Of a DNA stretch of 64,000 bases, positions 1 to 11,879 are shown in pieces. The stretch is from Antedon mediterranea. Its lineage: Eukaryota > Echinodermata > Crinoidea > Comatulida > Antedonidae. The notes under the pieces were generated by a model that worked only from the letters and a program-made list of their open reading frames with translations, searched no databases and was not told where the DNA came from. The first letter of the stretch is position 1, and each line of letters opens with the position of its first letter. A program made the position numbers and the translations under genes. The stretch is from assembly GCF_964355755.1 (NCBI RefSeq), contig NC_092671.1, positions 18,564,001 through 18,628,000 on the forward strand, written 5' to 3'.

Positions 1-1962
1 TGCTATCTTGTAAAGAAGCATAGGGCTTCATATTGTGATTACTTTTGCAAACCTGTGAGGAGGGGGCTTTCTTCTTCTTTTCGGTATTTTACAATATTGT
101 ACTCAATGACAAACTCATACTATACTGTGCAGTATATACAATACAGTTAGTTTTTATCTCTTTTTTTTTGGGAGCATCTTCTTGCTTAGTATCAAGAATC
201 TTGAAACTTAAGCTGAAAACATCGTTTAAAAATACGTGTTTTCTTTATCACGGATATACACTATGTAAATAATAATAACAATACCTTTTCAGTTGTTTTA
301 CTTTAACCTTTGTGTACTAAATATGAATACTTAAATATTCAGAAAAATACTAATACCAACTTAATAATAGCAGTGTATGAATAAATATACCGCAAGTCAC
401 AAAGACAATGAGAGGTTTACTACAACGTGAATTATGATTATGCAATTTTTTAATAACTAATGTATTTTTAAAGCAATAAATATCTTGTATAACGGAGTTG
501 GTTTGTTTGTTTTTTTATCCATATTTTTACAACAACCAATGATCAGGCAGACCGGTTATCTCATTTACATCATTTGATTCATCATTCTTCTGTTATTTCA
601 AATTATAGGATATTGTTCTTTGTATTTACATATATAAATATTATTCATTTTTTCTTCGCGAGGTACTGTGTTCTTTTAAATATATTAAATATGAATAATT
701 CCCAATGATCATTGTTAAATCTTTAACATTTGGGTGCATATACAGTATTTAACAAAAGTAGGCCTATGTAAGCGTTTCTTAGGTCTATACAAAATAAGCC
801 GACCTAAGCTCGTTCATTTGTTGAAGGTAAAAGTTCTGAGAAGATACTTTCATATATATTTTTTTACATACGGTTTTATGTAGGTCGACAGTACGGCGTA
901 ACAATTTCGGGTGTGGTATATTTGGGTAAAAAGAGTATTTGCAAATATAAAAATGTTTGCAAGATCGTATTGTAATTATTTACGGTAGTATTCAGGGTTG
1001 ACGTACAATTCCGTTGGAAAATGTGCAAGCATGTTTACTCCACTGATATTTGTGGTTACACAGCAGCTATATAGCATGAGCGAGCTTTAACTTTATTATT
1101 CTACTTTAATTAGCTTTTATATAAAAGAAATTAATAATCTTTGAAGCAGTATGTACTTTTCTTTAATATAATGAATATATTAATTGTAAAGATCAATCTT
1201 GAAAAAAGAATCTGTAGTCGACTGAATGGATAATTAAAACAAAAATGTATAAATGAATCGTTATGCTGTGCCGGTTGAGGTTTTTTTCATCAGTTTTTTT
1301 TTTCATCTTTGTTTTTATTTACTAATTTAAGTTAAATATGAATTAGTTCATGTGATACACGTTGCAATTAAAAAAAAGGTCGAGAAACTAAAATAATGTC
1401 AGTCAACAACATAATGCGCAAGTTGGTCAAATCTATTGTAGTCTTTAATGTTGTATATTGTTCAGGTTTTTTAGTAACACCACAAAATAAATGGTCTAAT
1501 CAATTAAAGTTTGATTTTATTTATTTTTCATGATTTAGGGGACATTACATCCTTAAGTATATTTTTGTGATTCGATTTTTCATTCTACAACCTTTTTGTA
1601 TATATTAACACCCCTATTAAAAGGAAATCTAGAAAAAATGTCCCGTCAATAGAGGTGTTCCTTGGAAAGGGTTGACCAGTGTTAAAACATATGCCCCTCG
1701 TTTGTTTCAAGGGAAAAGGTCCCATAGTGATGTCCTCTGAATATAAACTATAATAGTTTAGTAGTGGTGTAGTCCCAACAGAGGGTTATACTGTAGTATT
1801 ACTCAATCTAATATGTTTTGTTTTACACTAGTTATTCTGTTGTAGATTCTACTGATTCTACTACTGTGTTTCTAATTATTGTAATTTTAAAGACCATCAA
1901 AACAAAAATAAGGAATCGGTCTATAATAAAAAGAAATATTTCTTACAAAAAACGCTGCTAAC
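1..1962. other. Gene-free AT-rich DNA
   Basis: I see no conserved coding segment, tRNA or clear repeat boundary here. The short open frames on both strands have no recognisable motifs and are rich in Phe, Leu, Ile and Asn, as expected of AT-rich non-coding sequence. Confidence 0.6.
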
Positions 1963-2260
1963 AGTTTTAAAGATATATTGTCCCTCTGGAAAATATTTTT
2001 TATTTCAAATTTGTCATTGTCATTTTATTGTCACATAATAGTTATTTTACCTGAAAAAAAAATGTAATTTAAAGCAAAAAATACTTAAATTGTCTGTCAG
2101 ACAATGGTTTTTTGGGTTATAATTAAGCGTTTCTTTTCTCTTTTTATACGTGGATAAATATTATTTTGTTGTTTACAGAAGTGAATAACTTTGATATGAA
2201 ACACAGACTCAATTTCTGTCACTTTAGTTTATTTTATTGCTAAGGATAAGTCTGGGGGTC
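1963..2260 (+). repeat. Partial TTAA-type MITE (TATTGTCCC family)
   Basis: It begins with TTAA followed by AGATATATTGTCCCT and shares a body (CATTTT..TCACATA..GTTATTT..ACCTGAAAAA..TAATTTAAAGCAAAAAATA) with copies near 2630, 16912, 31070 and, at its ends, 32390. The right end is not clear, so this copy is probably decayed. There is no coding capacity. A TTAA target with a short terminal repeat is what piggyBac- or Kolobok-mobilised MITEs show; the superfamily is inferred. Confidence 0.55.
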
Positions 2261-2768
2261 ACTTCATCATGCCTAGATACTTCAAGTGTGAAGTATCCTA
2301 TTACAAACAAAAACTGTAATGGACTGTTTTGATAATAATTCAATGATTATCTGCATGACAGCGAATTTGCAGTATTATATTTATCGGTCAAATGGGACTC
2401 GTAAATACCAGAAATTCTTTGGGATTTGTAATTTTTAGCATGACGTGTCCTAATAGACTCTCGTTTTTTGGGTCCAGCAGATGGGACCTATAAATTATAG
2501 TCGAGATTCCATTTTAGCAAAAACGTCAGTCTCTAGTACTATAACTTCTGCTTGCTTTCAGCTTATAAATGAGTCATCTCTTGTGACGTAGCGGGCTAGA
2601 GCAGCAGCGTAACAAACAGCTAATTTTAAAGATATTGTCCCCTAAAAAACAATTTTTTTGTTTGTTTTTGTTGAATATGCCATTTTCATTTCACATATAG
2701 TTATTCACTTTGAACAAAAATTGGATCGAAAAAAAAATTATTTACCTGAAAACTGCATTTTCATCGGT

Positions 2769-3581
2769 ATGTGACATTATCGTTAATAACAGACTTCTAA
2801 TTTCAGATGAAGTGATACCTACTTTAAGCAATAAACAAAAAGGATCAAATATTTTGCGCTCTTGTATTCAATTCCATGTTTGTGGAAAGAAATCATCTTT
2901 AATTCAATAGAAAACAATCAAATTAACCTGCAAGTCAAAGAAACCGTATTTCATAAAAAAAAATACAAGGCATCTTTTCATTATATCCTTTTTGTTAGCA
3001 AGGTTGCTAAAATCCCCAATATACAAGCAAAGTGGGAAGTTGAGTTAGGTAAAAATGAAATAGACTGGGACAAAACATGGTACTGTAAATTTCACAATAG
3101 GAGACATTTACCAAAAGTCGCCCAATTTAATTTTAAATTATTACATCGTATCTTAGCTTGTAGAAAAAACTGGAAGTGGAATCTTAATAAAAGTGATTGT
3201 TGCGAAAAGTGTTGTATAGAAATAGAAAGTGAAAATCATATGTTGTACACCTGTAATAGCATTCAATCAGATTTGAAGAAGTTCCGTAAACAGATCGTTA
3301 AATGTATTCCGACTAATGAAACACTACGACCAGGTTTCCCCGAATGGTCAGACATAGTTATAGGAACTCAGAACACGCTTGTTAATGAACTCATCTCTTT
3401 ATTTACATTTAGTATTTACAAATCGTGCATTATTTATAAAACAAGCAAACAGATTATCACTTGGAATTTATTTAAGATAGAACTAAAAAAATTAATTTCA
3501 AATGAATACTTATGTAATCTAAACAAAGCAGAAAGAAAACGGAACGACGTTAAAGAAAAACTCCTTGAATCAATTATCTAA
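2769..3581 (+). pseudogene. LINE ORF2 C-terminal remnant with zinc-knuckle (zf-RVT-like) motif
   Basis: This is the tail of a non-LTR retrotransposon polyprotein, beyond the reverse transcriptase core. Typical landmarks are IPCLWK, KWEVEL, FNFKLLHRILACRKN and the knuckle CCEKCCIEIESENHMLYTC (Cys-x2-Cys-x7-His-x4-Cys pattern) followed by a helical lysine-rich tail ending at a TAA. The best frame runs 2862-3581 without an ATG start. The preceding segment (about 2770-2850, NNRLLISDEVIPTLSNKQ) lies in another frame, so a frameshift falls near 2840-2862. No RT or endonuclease domain is present; it cannot move by itself. Confidence 0.75.
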
Positions 3582-3720
3582 AAAGAAAAATAATCAATAA
3601 AATTTAATTTAATTAAGATATACACAAGAATAAACATAAACGTACGGTATACAGTATATTTTCTTGATTTAGATCAATTGTTAGTTTACCATCATTATTA
3701 TATTATTGTTTTCTAGGAGG

Positions 3721-3810
3721 CGCCCGAGTCCGGGATGACCGAGACGCAACTGGTGCTAGCCAGGATTTAAACTAGAACTATTAGAATAAACCTGGCTAGC
3801 GACGAGGGCG
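3721..3810 (+). other. Stem-loop in LINE 3' UTR
   Basis: GCTAGCCAGG at 3755-3764 is answered by its exact complement CCTGGCTAGC at 3791-3800, with a 26-nt loop. Outside it, CGCCCGAGTC (3721 on) can pair in part with GACGAGGGCG (3801 on). The segment is GC-rich in an otherwise AT-rich element. LINE 3' stem-loops often serve as recognition sites for the element's own reverse transcriptase; that role here is inference. Confidence 0.5.
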
Positions 3811-4408
3811 TATCCCCATACTTCGGTTTGGGTTTAGCTTTGCAATATTTATTAGTTTGTTATTTTATCATATAAATAATGAAAGCAATATTATGTTCAA
3901 AATGTAAAACTATACAATGTTATCAAAGTATTCAAACAAAACATAATCTTTAATGCAATATACCATTTTATCATATATATTTATATTATATCGAATCTCT
4001 TTTTAATACTGAATATCAATCTTTATATCGTTTTAGCTCTGTAATATAAATTTTCTCTGTATACATGTTTGTTTTATCTAGATTTCAACACAATATCAAA
4101 ATATTTTGTGTAATATCACTTAAATATTCATTGATAAATAGATAGATAGACATATACTGTAACTTTCACCATATTGTTTATCATTGCAATAAAAGTGGGT
4201 TGCCCCCACAAAAGAGAAAAAAAAAGAAAACTGCATTTTAAAGCAAAATATATTCTAATTTACTGGAAGTAAATGGGTTTTGAGTTGAATTTAACCGTTT
4301 ATTTTTTGTCTTTCTGCGGAAGTGATTAACTTTATTTAAACTGGGAAATGGCCTATTCAAAGTCTCTTTTAATCTTCATTTTTCATTTTTTTTGGGGACA
4401 AAACATCT

Positions 4409-5789
4409 GTAAGTCTAATTTAGGAATAAAACTACTATAAGTCTAACAGTGTACTGTTGATTTTTTTTTTCAATTAATTTAATTAATCAATAATTTCTAA
4501 AATATGTGGATGACTTTTAAATGAATCTTTTATGAAAGTATTTCTATAGGACAACAAAGCACTAACATCTTAAATGACACTCTGGAATCAAATTAAGAAC
4601 AAAGCTAATAAGAAACTATTTATACTAAGAAATATTTTGGTCTTATAGACAAGAGTTATGCAGAGTTTATGTATAGGTTATATCAGAACAATATTACAAT
4701 ATGCAATTTCATAATATTAAGTTTTTCTTTTTGTGCGAAAGTTAATAATCTATATATAAATTATGGTTAATTCTGACATAGGCAAGCACAATGCAAAAAC
4801 TTCGGTACAAATCTCCGCCTTGGATACCTACCTTATCTATCTGAGATGTACCGCGAAACGTAGATTTGATAACATTAGTGTTCACATCGACGCTATTGTT
4901 CCATATTTCTATCTTAGGAAGATAATATAAAGAGTTTTTTAACACAATTTATGATTTCAACATTAGATTTTCATCTCAATTTCAATTCTTCCCGGTCAAA
5001 GTAATTTCCTTTGGAAGACGAAAAAAAAGTCAGATAGTAGGACTGGAGCTTAGTTGGCCATTAGTCATAGCCATTTCAAGCATTTTCAATAATGGTAACC
5101 GACAGAAAACGTATAAGGAGAACATTATCATTCCGAGAACCATCGTCTACACTTCCTAGAGCGAGCGAAGCGAGCTCACCCTCTAGTAATAATAATAATA
5201 AAATTGTTTCAAAAATTTAGTTAGAGTTGATTTGTATTATGATAATATACAACACGACACTGAATTCATATAAAGGGTATGACATGGGGAGGAGGAACAA
5301 TCATTTACTGCAGAATATGGATCAAATAAATAGCGTACCTAATAAGAAAATCTACTGCAGAAATACTCCTACTGAAATTATAAAAAAATTTTATGGGTTT
5401 TCGGTAAATGTAAATTCGGTTTTTCCATACCAAAAATACGTAATATATTTTCATATTTAAGTTCATAGACCTGGTTCTCATAGCCAAGGCTATAATATAC
5501 TTTAATTGTACTAAAATGTACTTACTGATTATCCATTCATAATCATTAATTTATCCTTGTAACATGTCACTCAAGTGCACTTACGACACAAGATTAAAAA
5601 TATTGTTAAGTTTCTAAAGTGATGAGTAATGTTTTCTTTATACTTTAATGTTTATGTTGCAATTATTATTTTTTACTGTTCTCCCAGATGGCTTAGTAAT
5701 ACCTATGAGTGGTTGTATCTGACAGGGGTGTGTGTATCCCCTAGTATGACCCCCTACACGTTTCTAAAGATATACTAGGCCTGGGTTCT
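4409..5789. other. Gene-free stretch with a fragment of a dispersed repeat
   Basis: No gene is visible. At about 5150-5182 the phrase CTAGAGCGAGCGAAGCGAGC followed by CTAGT resembles a short dispersed repeat, and it runs into a TAA microsatellite (about 5186-5202). The rest is AT-rich non-coding sequence. Confidence 0.5.
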
Positions 5790-5793
5790 TTAA

Positions 5794-6382
5794 AGCTCAG
5801 GTACAGGAAAGAATTTTAAATATAATATTTGGTTAATTGTACATATTTGTAACAGAAATCGAGACGAAAAAAACATGAATTTCCCTTAATATGGTCAAAT
5901 ACAAAATTTGGCAAAATTCTTCCATAAAAACCAGGAAGACTTTTTTTTCAGTAGTTAGGTAGTTAACCTAATGTAATAACATGTCTGGTGACTCCCTAGA
6001 CGGTGAAAAAAGATGGTGGATATACGGTGGATAATTTTTTCTATAGCATGAAAAAAAAAAATCTGAAGTTGAATAAAAATATCAGAAATGTAATATTCAA
6101 GTTATATTACCTTTATTTAGTCATCTGATAACATCTTTTACCACACCGTTTATTTTTCATAGCTTTTTAAAATGCCTCTATATTTACAAAATTTGTGTAC
6201 AAAAGAATAGAGATTTTACTGTGTAATTTGAACTATCTCCCCACTGATAAGAAAGTGCTTATTTTCAACAAGCTCGTGTAACACAAATAAAATCCCAAAA
6301 ATTATAAAACATAGGGGGAAACTATAGATCGATAATTATTGGAATGTATGATCAACAGAAATTTTTTGCCCGTACCTGGCCT
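5794..6382 (+). repeat. TTAA-flanked MITE, copy 1 (589 bp)
   Basis: TTAA at 5790-5793 and 6383-6386 flanks an element starting AGCTCAGGTAC and ending GTACCTGGCCT, near-perfect terminal inverted repeats. A second copy at 22344-22931 is very similar along its whole length, also with TTAA on both sides. No coding capacity. A TTAA target suggests mobilisation by a piggyBac- or Kolobok-type transposase supplied from elsewhere. Confidence 0.85.
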
Positions 6383-6582
6383 TTAAAGTGAACATTAGCG
6401 AGATGTGTACACTGAACGATATATGGTTTATAGTCTTAATCCGTGAAGTCTCATTCTACGACCAGAACTATGGAGCAAGTGAGCCTATAATCCGAGCCTC
6501 GAATCATTGCCGATGCCACTCACTCACTCTAGACAGTATCTGCAATACTGCAATTGTAATTTATAATATTTTTAGTCTTTAG

Positions 6583-6670
6583 ACTCTACAGCTCACTATG
6601 TCGGTTGGTTGGTGGTCGATCGGTTGGTCGGTGGTAAAAACTAACTTGAGCACGCAGGTATAAGGCCTTG
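6583..6670 (-). repeat. Fragment of tRNA-derived SINE (GGTCGGTCGGT family)
   Basis: CTCTACAGCTCACTATGTCGG, the variable GGTTGGTCGG run, then AAAAACTAACTTGAGCACGCAGGTATAAGG matches the body of the copy at 6985-7185 and the reverse-strand fragment near 56500-56640. It lacks the tRNA-like head. Confidence 0.5.
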
Positions 6671-6984
6671 TTAATATAATTTTAGGTTTTATAGAATTAC
6701 TATATTATTTATAATACTAAATAGTTATGTTGTTCTTTAAACTAGAAATTCCCTGCTGGATTAGTAAAAAAGAATACCATACTGCTATACAAAGTTTACT
6801 GAAAAACATTGAGAATGTCCATAAACTTTAGTATGTAATAATATAGCATCTACATTTTCTGGAGAGAATGCCACAACGCCATTAAGGTTAGCGGCTAATT
6901 AAGCGGGCTCTCCTTAATTAATGACAAAGATGCTCTTCACAAAACAAAGTCTTAACAAGTTTTTAGTCGTGTGCAACGCGACTC

Positions 6985-7185
6985 TATGCTCACTATGTCG
7001 GTCGGTCGGTCGGTCGGTAAACACTAACTCAAATTTGCGCATGCGACTGCAGCCATGTATATGGTCTTGTTGTATTGGAAGTGGAGTTGTTGAAAAAACC
7101 TTGGAATCTGGATTTGAACCTATGACTCTGAGATCGATAGCATCTAAACAACCAAGCTACAGCTCCACTTTTGCTGTCAAAGTAT
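6985..7185 (-). repeat. tRNA-derived SINE with (GGTC)n body
   Basis: Read on the minus strand, the head GTGGAGCTGTAGCTTGGTTG resembles a tRNA A box region and AGGTTCAAATCC is a good pol III B box. The body contains a GGTC tetranucleotide run (seen on the plus strand about 7000-7017) and the GCGCATGCGACTGCAG segment shared with fragments at 6583-6670 and about 56500-56640. The open frames here are read-throughs of the repeat, not genes. Confidence 0.6.
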
Positions 7186-7199
7186 AGCAATAATAACTC

Positions 7200-10100
7200 A
7201 ATTTCATACACTGGAAATTACTCATTTGTTTAATTTGCAATTTGACAAATTACACAATTTAGAAGCATGTACAGTATGGCATTCATTAAGAAAGAAGATA
7301 ACAATAAAGGTGATATTATAAATGCAATTGATGTATTAAAGTAAATATATCATAACATAAGTTCCATATAACAATACAAAAAGACCAACTACTAACAGGA
7401 TAATTTTCTGCAATTATCAAAATTGAAGAATAAGTGCCCTTAGCATGTTGAATAAAATAAAATATTGATCTTCTTCTGAAGGACTATTTGACTAAAGTGT
7501 AATATTTGTATTTATTTTCATAAAAGTAAATAAAGAAAGACTTTAAGTAGATAAAATACAGTTAATTAGAAACCTAACAAAAGAAAAAAACTATGAGTGA
7601 GTGTATTTGGTACAGTACAGTATTTGTTTCAAACCATTGGAAGTAGTGTACCAAGAGCACATAATTCAATCATGGACCTATAAATTGATACAGTAGGTTC
7701 GGGGTTTAACTACTTATTTGTACCCATGTAGTATTGTGTATTGCCAAGCATGATGATACGTCAAGGTTTAAATTTCAAGGTATTTCTTTACAGAATGTTA
7801 ACTTACGAAACAAGAACAAAAAATATATCATATTTATATGAGGAAAATTGCAGCAGAAATGCATTCCATTGAAATATTAAACTAAAAAATGAACTGTTTG
7901 GCTGGTGTTACAGTAGGAAACGTACTGTACACAGTACAACAGGAACATTGATTGTCAATATTGTATTACCCAAAAGTAAATTTATCAAACTATTGATGAA
8001 GTTAGGCTAGAGAGATATAAATTTGAGTCTTTAGACTGAAAAGCAACGACCATCAGCTAAAATTTCAATTTGGTTTATTTTCGTTCAATCCACTTCCTAT
8101 TTTGGTGTTTAAATTCAAAACCAATAGTGAAACCTTTTTTTATGAACATTATGATACAGTAGACGTTGAAGGTTGATGCAGGCCTACTTGTCTAATATTT
8201 GCTCTGTTATGGAATGGAAAGATGAAAATGAAAATTAATTCAAACCAAGAACACAAAGTAGAATTAAATTATGACGTATTGTATAATAATACACTATCTG
8301 AGAACATCATCTTCATATAGGTGGTGCCTTATTATATTTAATTCATTATTATTGAAATAATCTCCTTTTTGTGCATCAAACAAAATATGTGCAGCTATTG
8401 TTTTTTAATTCCATTCACTGTAAAACTAACAACAGACATATCAGGTGGTGGGGTCTTTTCAAAGGAATATGATGCAATTCTGAAAATTAAATTAAAGAAA
8501 AAATAATTGCAACATTTACCAACTAAATAATAATGTTGGAAACAATAAAAGTAATTGAAGTAACTTGACAGTATAACCGTGCAAACATTGAGATATAAAA
8601 AAGTAGATGCATGCAGTAAATTAGGATTAATACAAGCACATGGAAATAAGGAGCCATCTACATTAAAGGAAAATACAAGCTATTAGTTTAACATGCTATT
8701 TTGAAAGAATTTCTTACAGATTTTACACAAGTTTGACACAAAGTTAAAAGTGAATATTAGTATTCTCCCAGTACACTTAGGGCTCTCTTTTTCAAGGTTT
8801 TCATTTAGGCCAGATTGTTTTATTTTATTTCATTCAATGCAGTTTGACAATAGAAACATGTGGTGCCCACTAGCCAAAAGAGTAAGTTATAAGGCAAAAA
8901 GCAAAACAAAGAAATGTTCCTAATTACACATAAACTGATTTTCATACTGTATGTTAATATAAAGTTTGTACTGTATGTAGTTCTAAAAAGAACTATTGCT
9001 TTTCTCGACATTTTAATTAATATGCTTCGATCGAATTCAATATATTATAATGATTTTCGCTAGGCAAACCTTTAAACAAAACTGATTTCTATGTTTATAA
9101 AACAATTCTATTTTCAAAAGTTGCAAAAGTGTTTTCATTATCTGTAAGATTGATACAAGTTAAATGCTACAGTATGTTCAGTAGAAGTTTAACGTTAATG
9201 TTAAAACAATCTCAATCTTATCTTAATACAAAACAGAGAATGACAAACAGGCAAAGTAGAATTTCAAAGGGTTTGTGATTTTCAATACAGAGTCCAGGAT
9301 GCTGGATTTCAAACTACTGTAAAACATGCAACATTATAACAAATAGATAAAATCAATCTATGCATACCGTGAATGAATCTTCCACACAAAAACCAAAACC
9401 ATGAAAACAAGTATTAATGAACCAAACATCGAACTGTAAATCACTGCATAAAATATATAAAATAATTTCACTTCATTAAGTATTTTAACATCATTAGACA
9501 ATACTTGGTTTAAAATCATGTCTCTGTCTGTAGTACACACATGACATTTTCCTCAACGGCTTCTGGTTAAAAGTATGGACAGGGGTGTCTCTAAAATAGT
9601 AGGCCTACTATTCATTAAATGCCCCAGTAAAGAACTGTATGCCCCAGTAAAGAACTGTATTCACCAGGGTAAAACTGAAGTGAACACTACAATTTGTTGG
9701 CACAGAGGCCCATGTACAGTTCTAATTAAAATCTCAAAATTGTAAGCAAATTTTATATTCATTTATATTATGGATTCTTTAAACACACCAATTCAATTAG
9801 TTTGGTTTAATTTGAATTGAATGTCGACCCTGGGGTAAGGCCCTAGGTTTAGCACTCACAAGAGGCCTTTGGGTTTAGTCAGTGAGCACTCATAGGCATT
9901 ATGCCACTGATCATGAGTCGGCAGCCGGCCAAAATTGGAAGCAAAAACTGAAAAAACTAAGTAATCATTTGACTTACATAAATGGTCTTTATGCCTACTG
10001 GTAAGTGTTGATGTGACCATAACTGGTAGCGATGTGTTGAATTTCGGCGGTGGATGGTCACAATTACATAACCTGATAAAAGATGAAAAGCACTTAGCTG

Positions 10101-10860
10101 GAATTGACATCTTAAGTTTTTTTACATCAATAATCAAGATGTACACTTTATTACTGAAATAAATAATAAGAGAATTTATTTATTTTTTTATATATAGAAG
10201 CATGTTAAAAAAACAATTGTGTTCGCCATGTTTTGGGTAATTTGTTTTCCTGACCAAAAATATGTTACGCAAACATTATAAAAGACCATATCTAAACAAG
10301 AAATATTTCTTACATAAAACGCTGGTGCTGACTTTTTGAAAATTTTAATCATTGTTCTTTCTTCAGATATAATGATTTATTATCAATTATTTTTAACAAT
10401 CAGTAGTAACATTTTGTGTAAATATAGTCTGGCCTACTGTACAGAACAAAAATATAATCATAAACTAAACTACAGTATATTAATTAAAACTAATGACCCG
10501 GCTCACTGTACTAGTCTTACAGGCCTACTACCTAGGGATAACGATGCAACATTAAAAGTTATAGCATACATTGCCTGTTAATATTTTGTATCAATATTAA
10601 AATAAAGAATTATGAAAATCTGACTTGTAGTTTTCGAAATAGGGTCCAAAACATCGCCGAAAATAATTGTTTTTAGCCACGAAAGAAGTAAATAAATTGC
10701 GCCATCTGTAGGCAATTGCATAAACTTTAAAAATTATGGATTTTAGTAATATATTTTGTATATCAACATTGTAAAATTCAATCAAATATGATATTACATG
10801 TTTATTAAATAAAAAATAGTGTTTATTTAACCTCATTAAAAGAATTTCAAAACATTATTT
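7200..10860. other. Gene-free stretch with small repeat fragments
   Basis: No conserved exon is visible on either strand. About 8950-9012 (minus) matches the AGTTCTTTT..AGAACT tail seen near 28740 and 49540, a probable Penelope-like tail fragment. At 9623-9662 a 20-bp unit beginning GCCCCAGTAAAGAAC is present twice in tandem. The rest is unremarkable AT-rich sequence. Confidence 0.5.
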
Positions 10861-11083
10861 TCCCGACGTGTGTTGGACATGCAGTCCTCAGAGACAACAT
10901 GACTTCACGGCACATGTGAGAAAATTCTTCCGCATCAACCATCAATCAAAGGGCGACAATCCAAAATCGTTCTACCGTGAGCACTCATATACTCCCTTTT
11001 CCCAGACGTTTTTTGGGTCAAGCAGCTTGGACCTATAAATTAGTCGAGTTTACAATACAAAATTCCAAAACTGACAGCCGTAG

Positions 11084-11712
11084 GGGTGTGTAGAAAGCGA
11101 CGACCTCGAATTGGATGACCCCAACGACCCGGGCGACCTCGAATTGGACGACCTAGAATTGGACGACCCATAACACGAAACCGACAACCCCTATAGCCTA
11201 GCCTAGCCTAGGCGCGGCCTAAGTGTGGTATAACATCCCGAAGCCGAACATAGCCAAAGATCTTTAAACCATACCTTATATAATACTCGCAAGCAAGCAA
11301 TTGATTGAAAAAAAGGGGCCGTTTTGACCTGGTTTGCCATGTTTATGATATTTCGTGTGTGCTAATCGAGTCGAATGCAGTTTTAATGATGCACTCTTGG
11401 CGTTCCATATCTGTTCGTTTGTTCGTGTCGACACATTCAGTATCAAATGGCGATATTTCTGTATTTTTTCAATCAATTGCTTGCTTGCGAGTATTATAAT
11501 AAGGTATGGTTTAAGGATCTTTGGCTATGTTCGGCTTCGGGATGTTATACTACCACACACATAGGCCTATAGGCTAGGCTAGGCTATAAGGGTCGTCGGT
11601 TTCGTGTTATGGGTCGTCCAATTCTAGGTCGTCCAATTCTAGGTCGTCCAATTCGAGGTCGCCCGGGTCGTTGGGGTCGTCCAATTCGAGGTCGTCGCTT
11701 TCTACACACCCT
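11084..11712. mobile_element. Non-autonomous Mutator-like (MULE) element with long TIRs
   Basis: A 629-bp element flanked by the 9-bp duplication CAGCCGTAG (11075-11083 and 11713-11721). Its arms (about 11084-11313 and 11466-11712) are inverted copies over some 230 bp, beginning GGGTGTGTAGAAAGCGACGA and ending with the complement. Each arm holds a short tandem repeat of GACGACCTCGAATTG-type units (two to five copies, different on the two sides). A 9-bp target duplication with TIRs over 100 bp is the classic MULE pattern. The Arg-Pro-rich open frame on the minus strand (11584-11874) is this repeat being translated. No transposase is present. Confidence 0.8.
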
Positions 11713-11879
11713 CAGCCGTAGATATCTTTGGCGTTGATAAAGCTTCTTTGATTGTCCTCTGGGAATATAGCTGCCTAGAGGCGTGGCGCAAACATTTATA
11801 AACAATTGCCATGTTTTCTTTTCATAGCACAATAGGCTCGCACTACCTATAAATAGTTTTTCGCCAAGGTCCATTTTGT

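Larger units (their letters stand above)
2762..4225 (+). mobile_element. 5'-truncated LINE (L1/Tx1-like) with 14-bp target duplication
   Basis: The insert is flanked by GAAAACTGCATTTT at 2748-2761 and again at 4226-4239, ends in an A-rich tail (about 4210-4225), and carries the C-terminal end of a LINE ORF2. Because it interrupts a known MITE whose uninterrupted copies are in the window, both boundaries are well fixed. At 1,464 bp it is far shorter than a full LINE, the usual result of incomplete reverse transcription. The 3' untranslated part runs from about 3582 and contains a strong stem-loop at 3721-3810. Confidence 0.85.
2630..4408 (+). repeat. TTAA-type MITE split by a LINE insertion
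   Basis: The left end is TTAA then AGATATTGTCCCC (2630 on); the right end is GGGGACAAAACATCT (to 4408), an inverted match to the left. Removing the LINE at 2762-4225 and one 14-bp target copy leaves about 300 bp that aligns with the uninterrupted copies near 1963 and 16912. This repeat is therefore older than the LINE inside it. Confidence 0.7.

Noticed and set aside
11584-11874. Minus-strand open frame rich in Arg-Pro-Arg-Ile-Gly-Arg-Pro repeats
   Set aside because: It is the translated tandem repeat of the MULE-like element's right arm, with no homologue-like features and no splice support.
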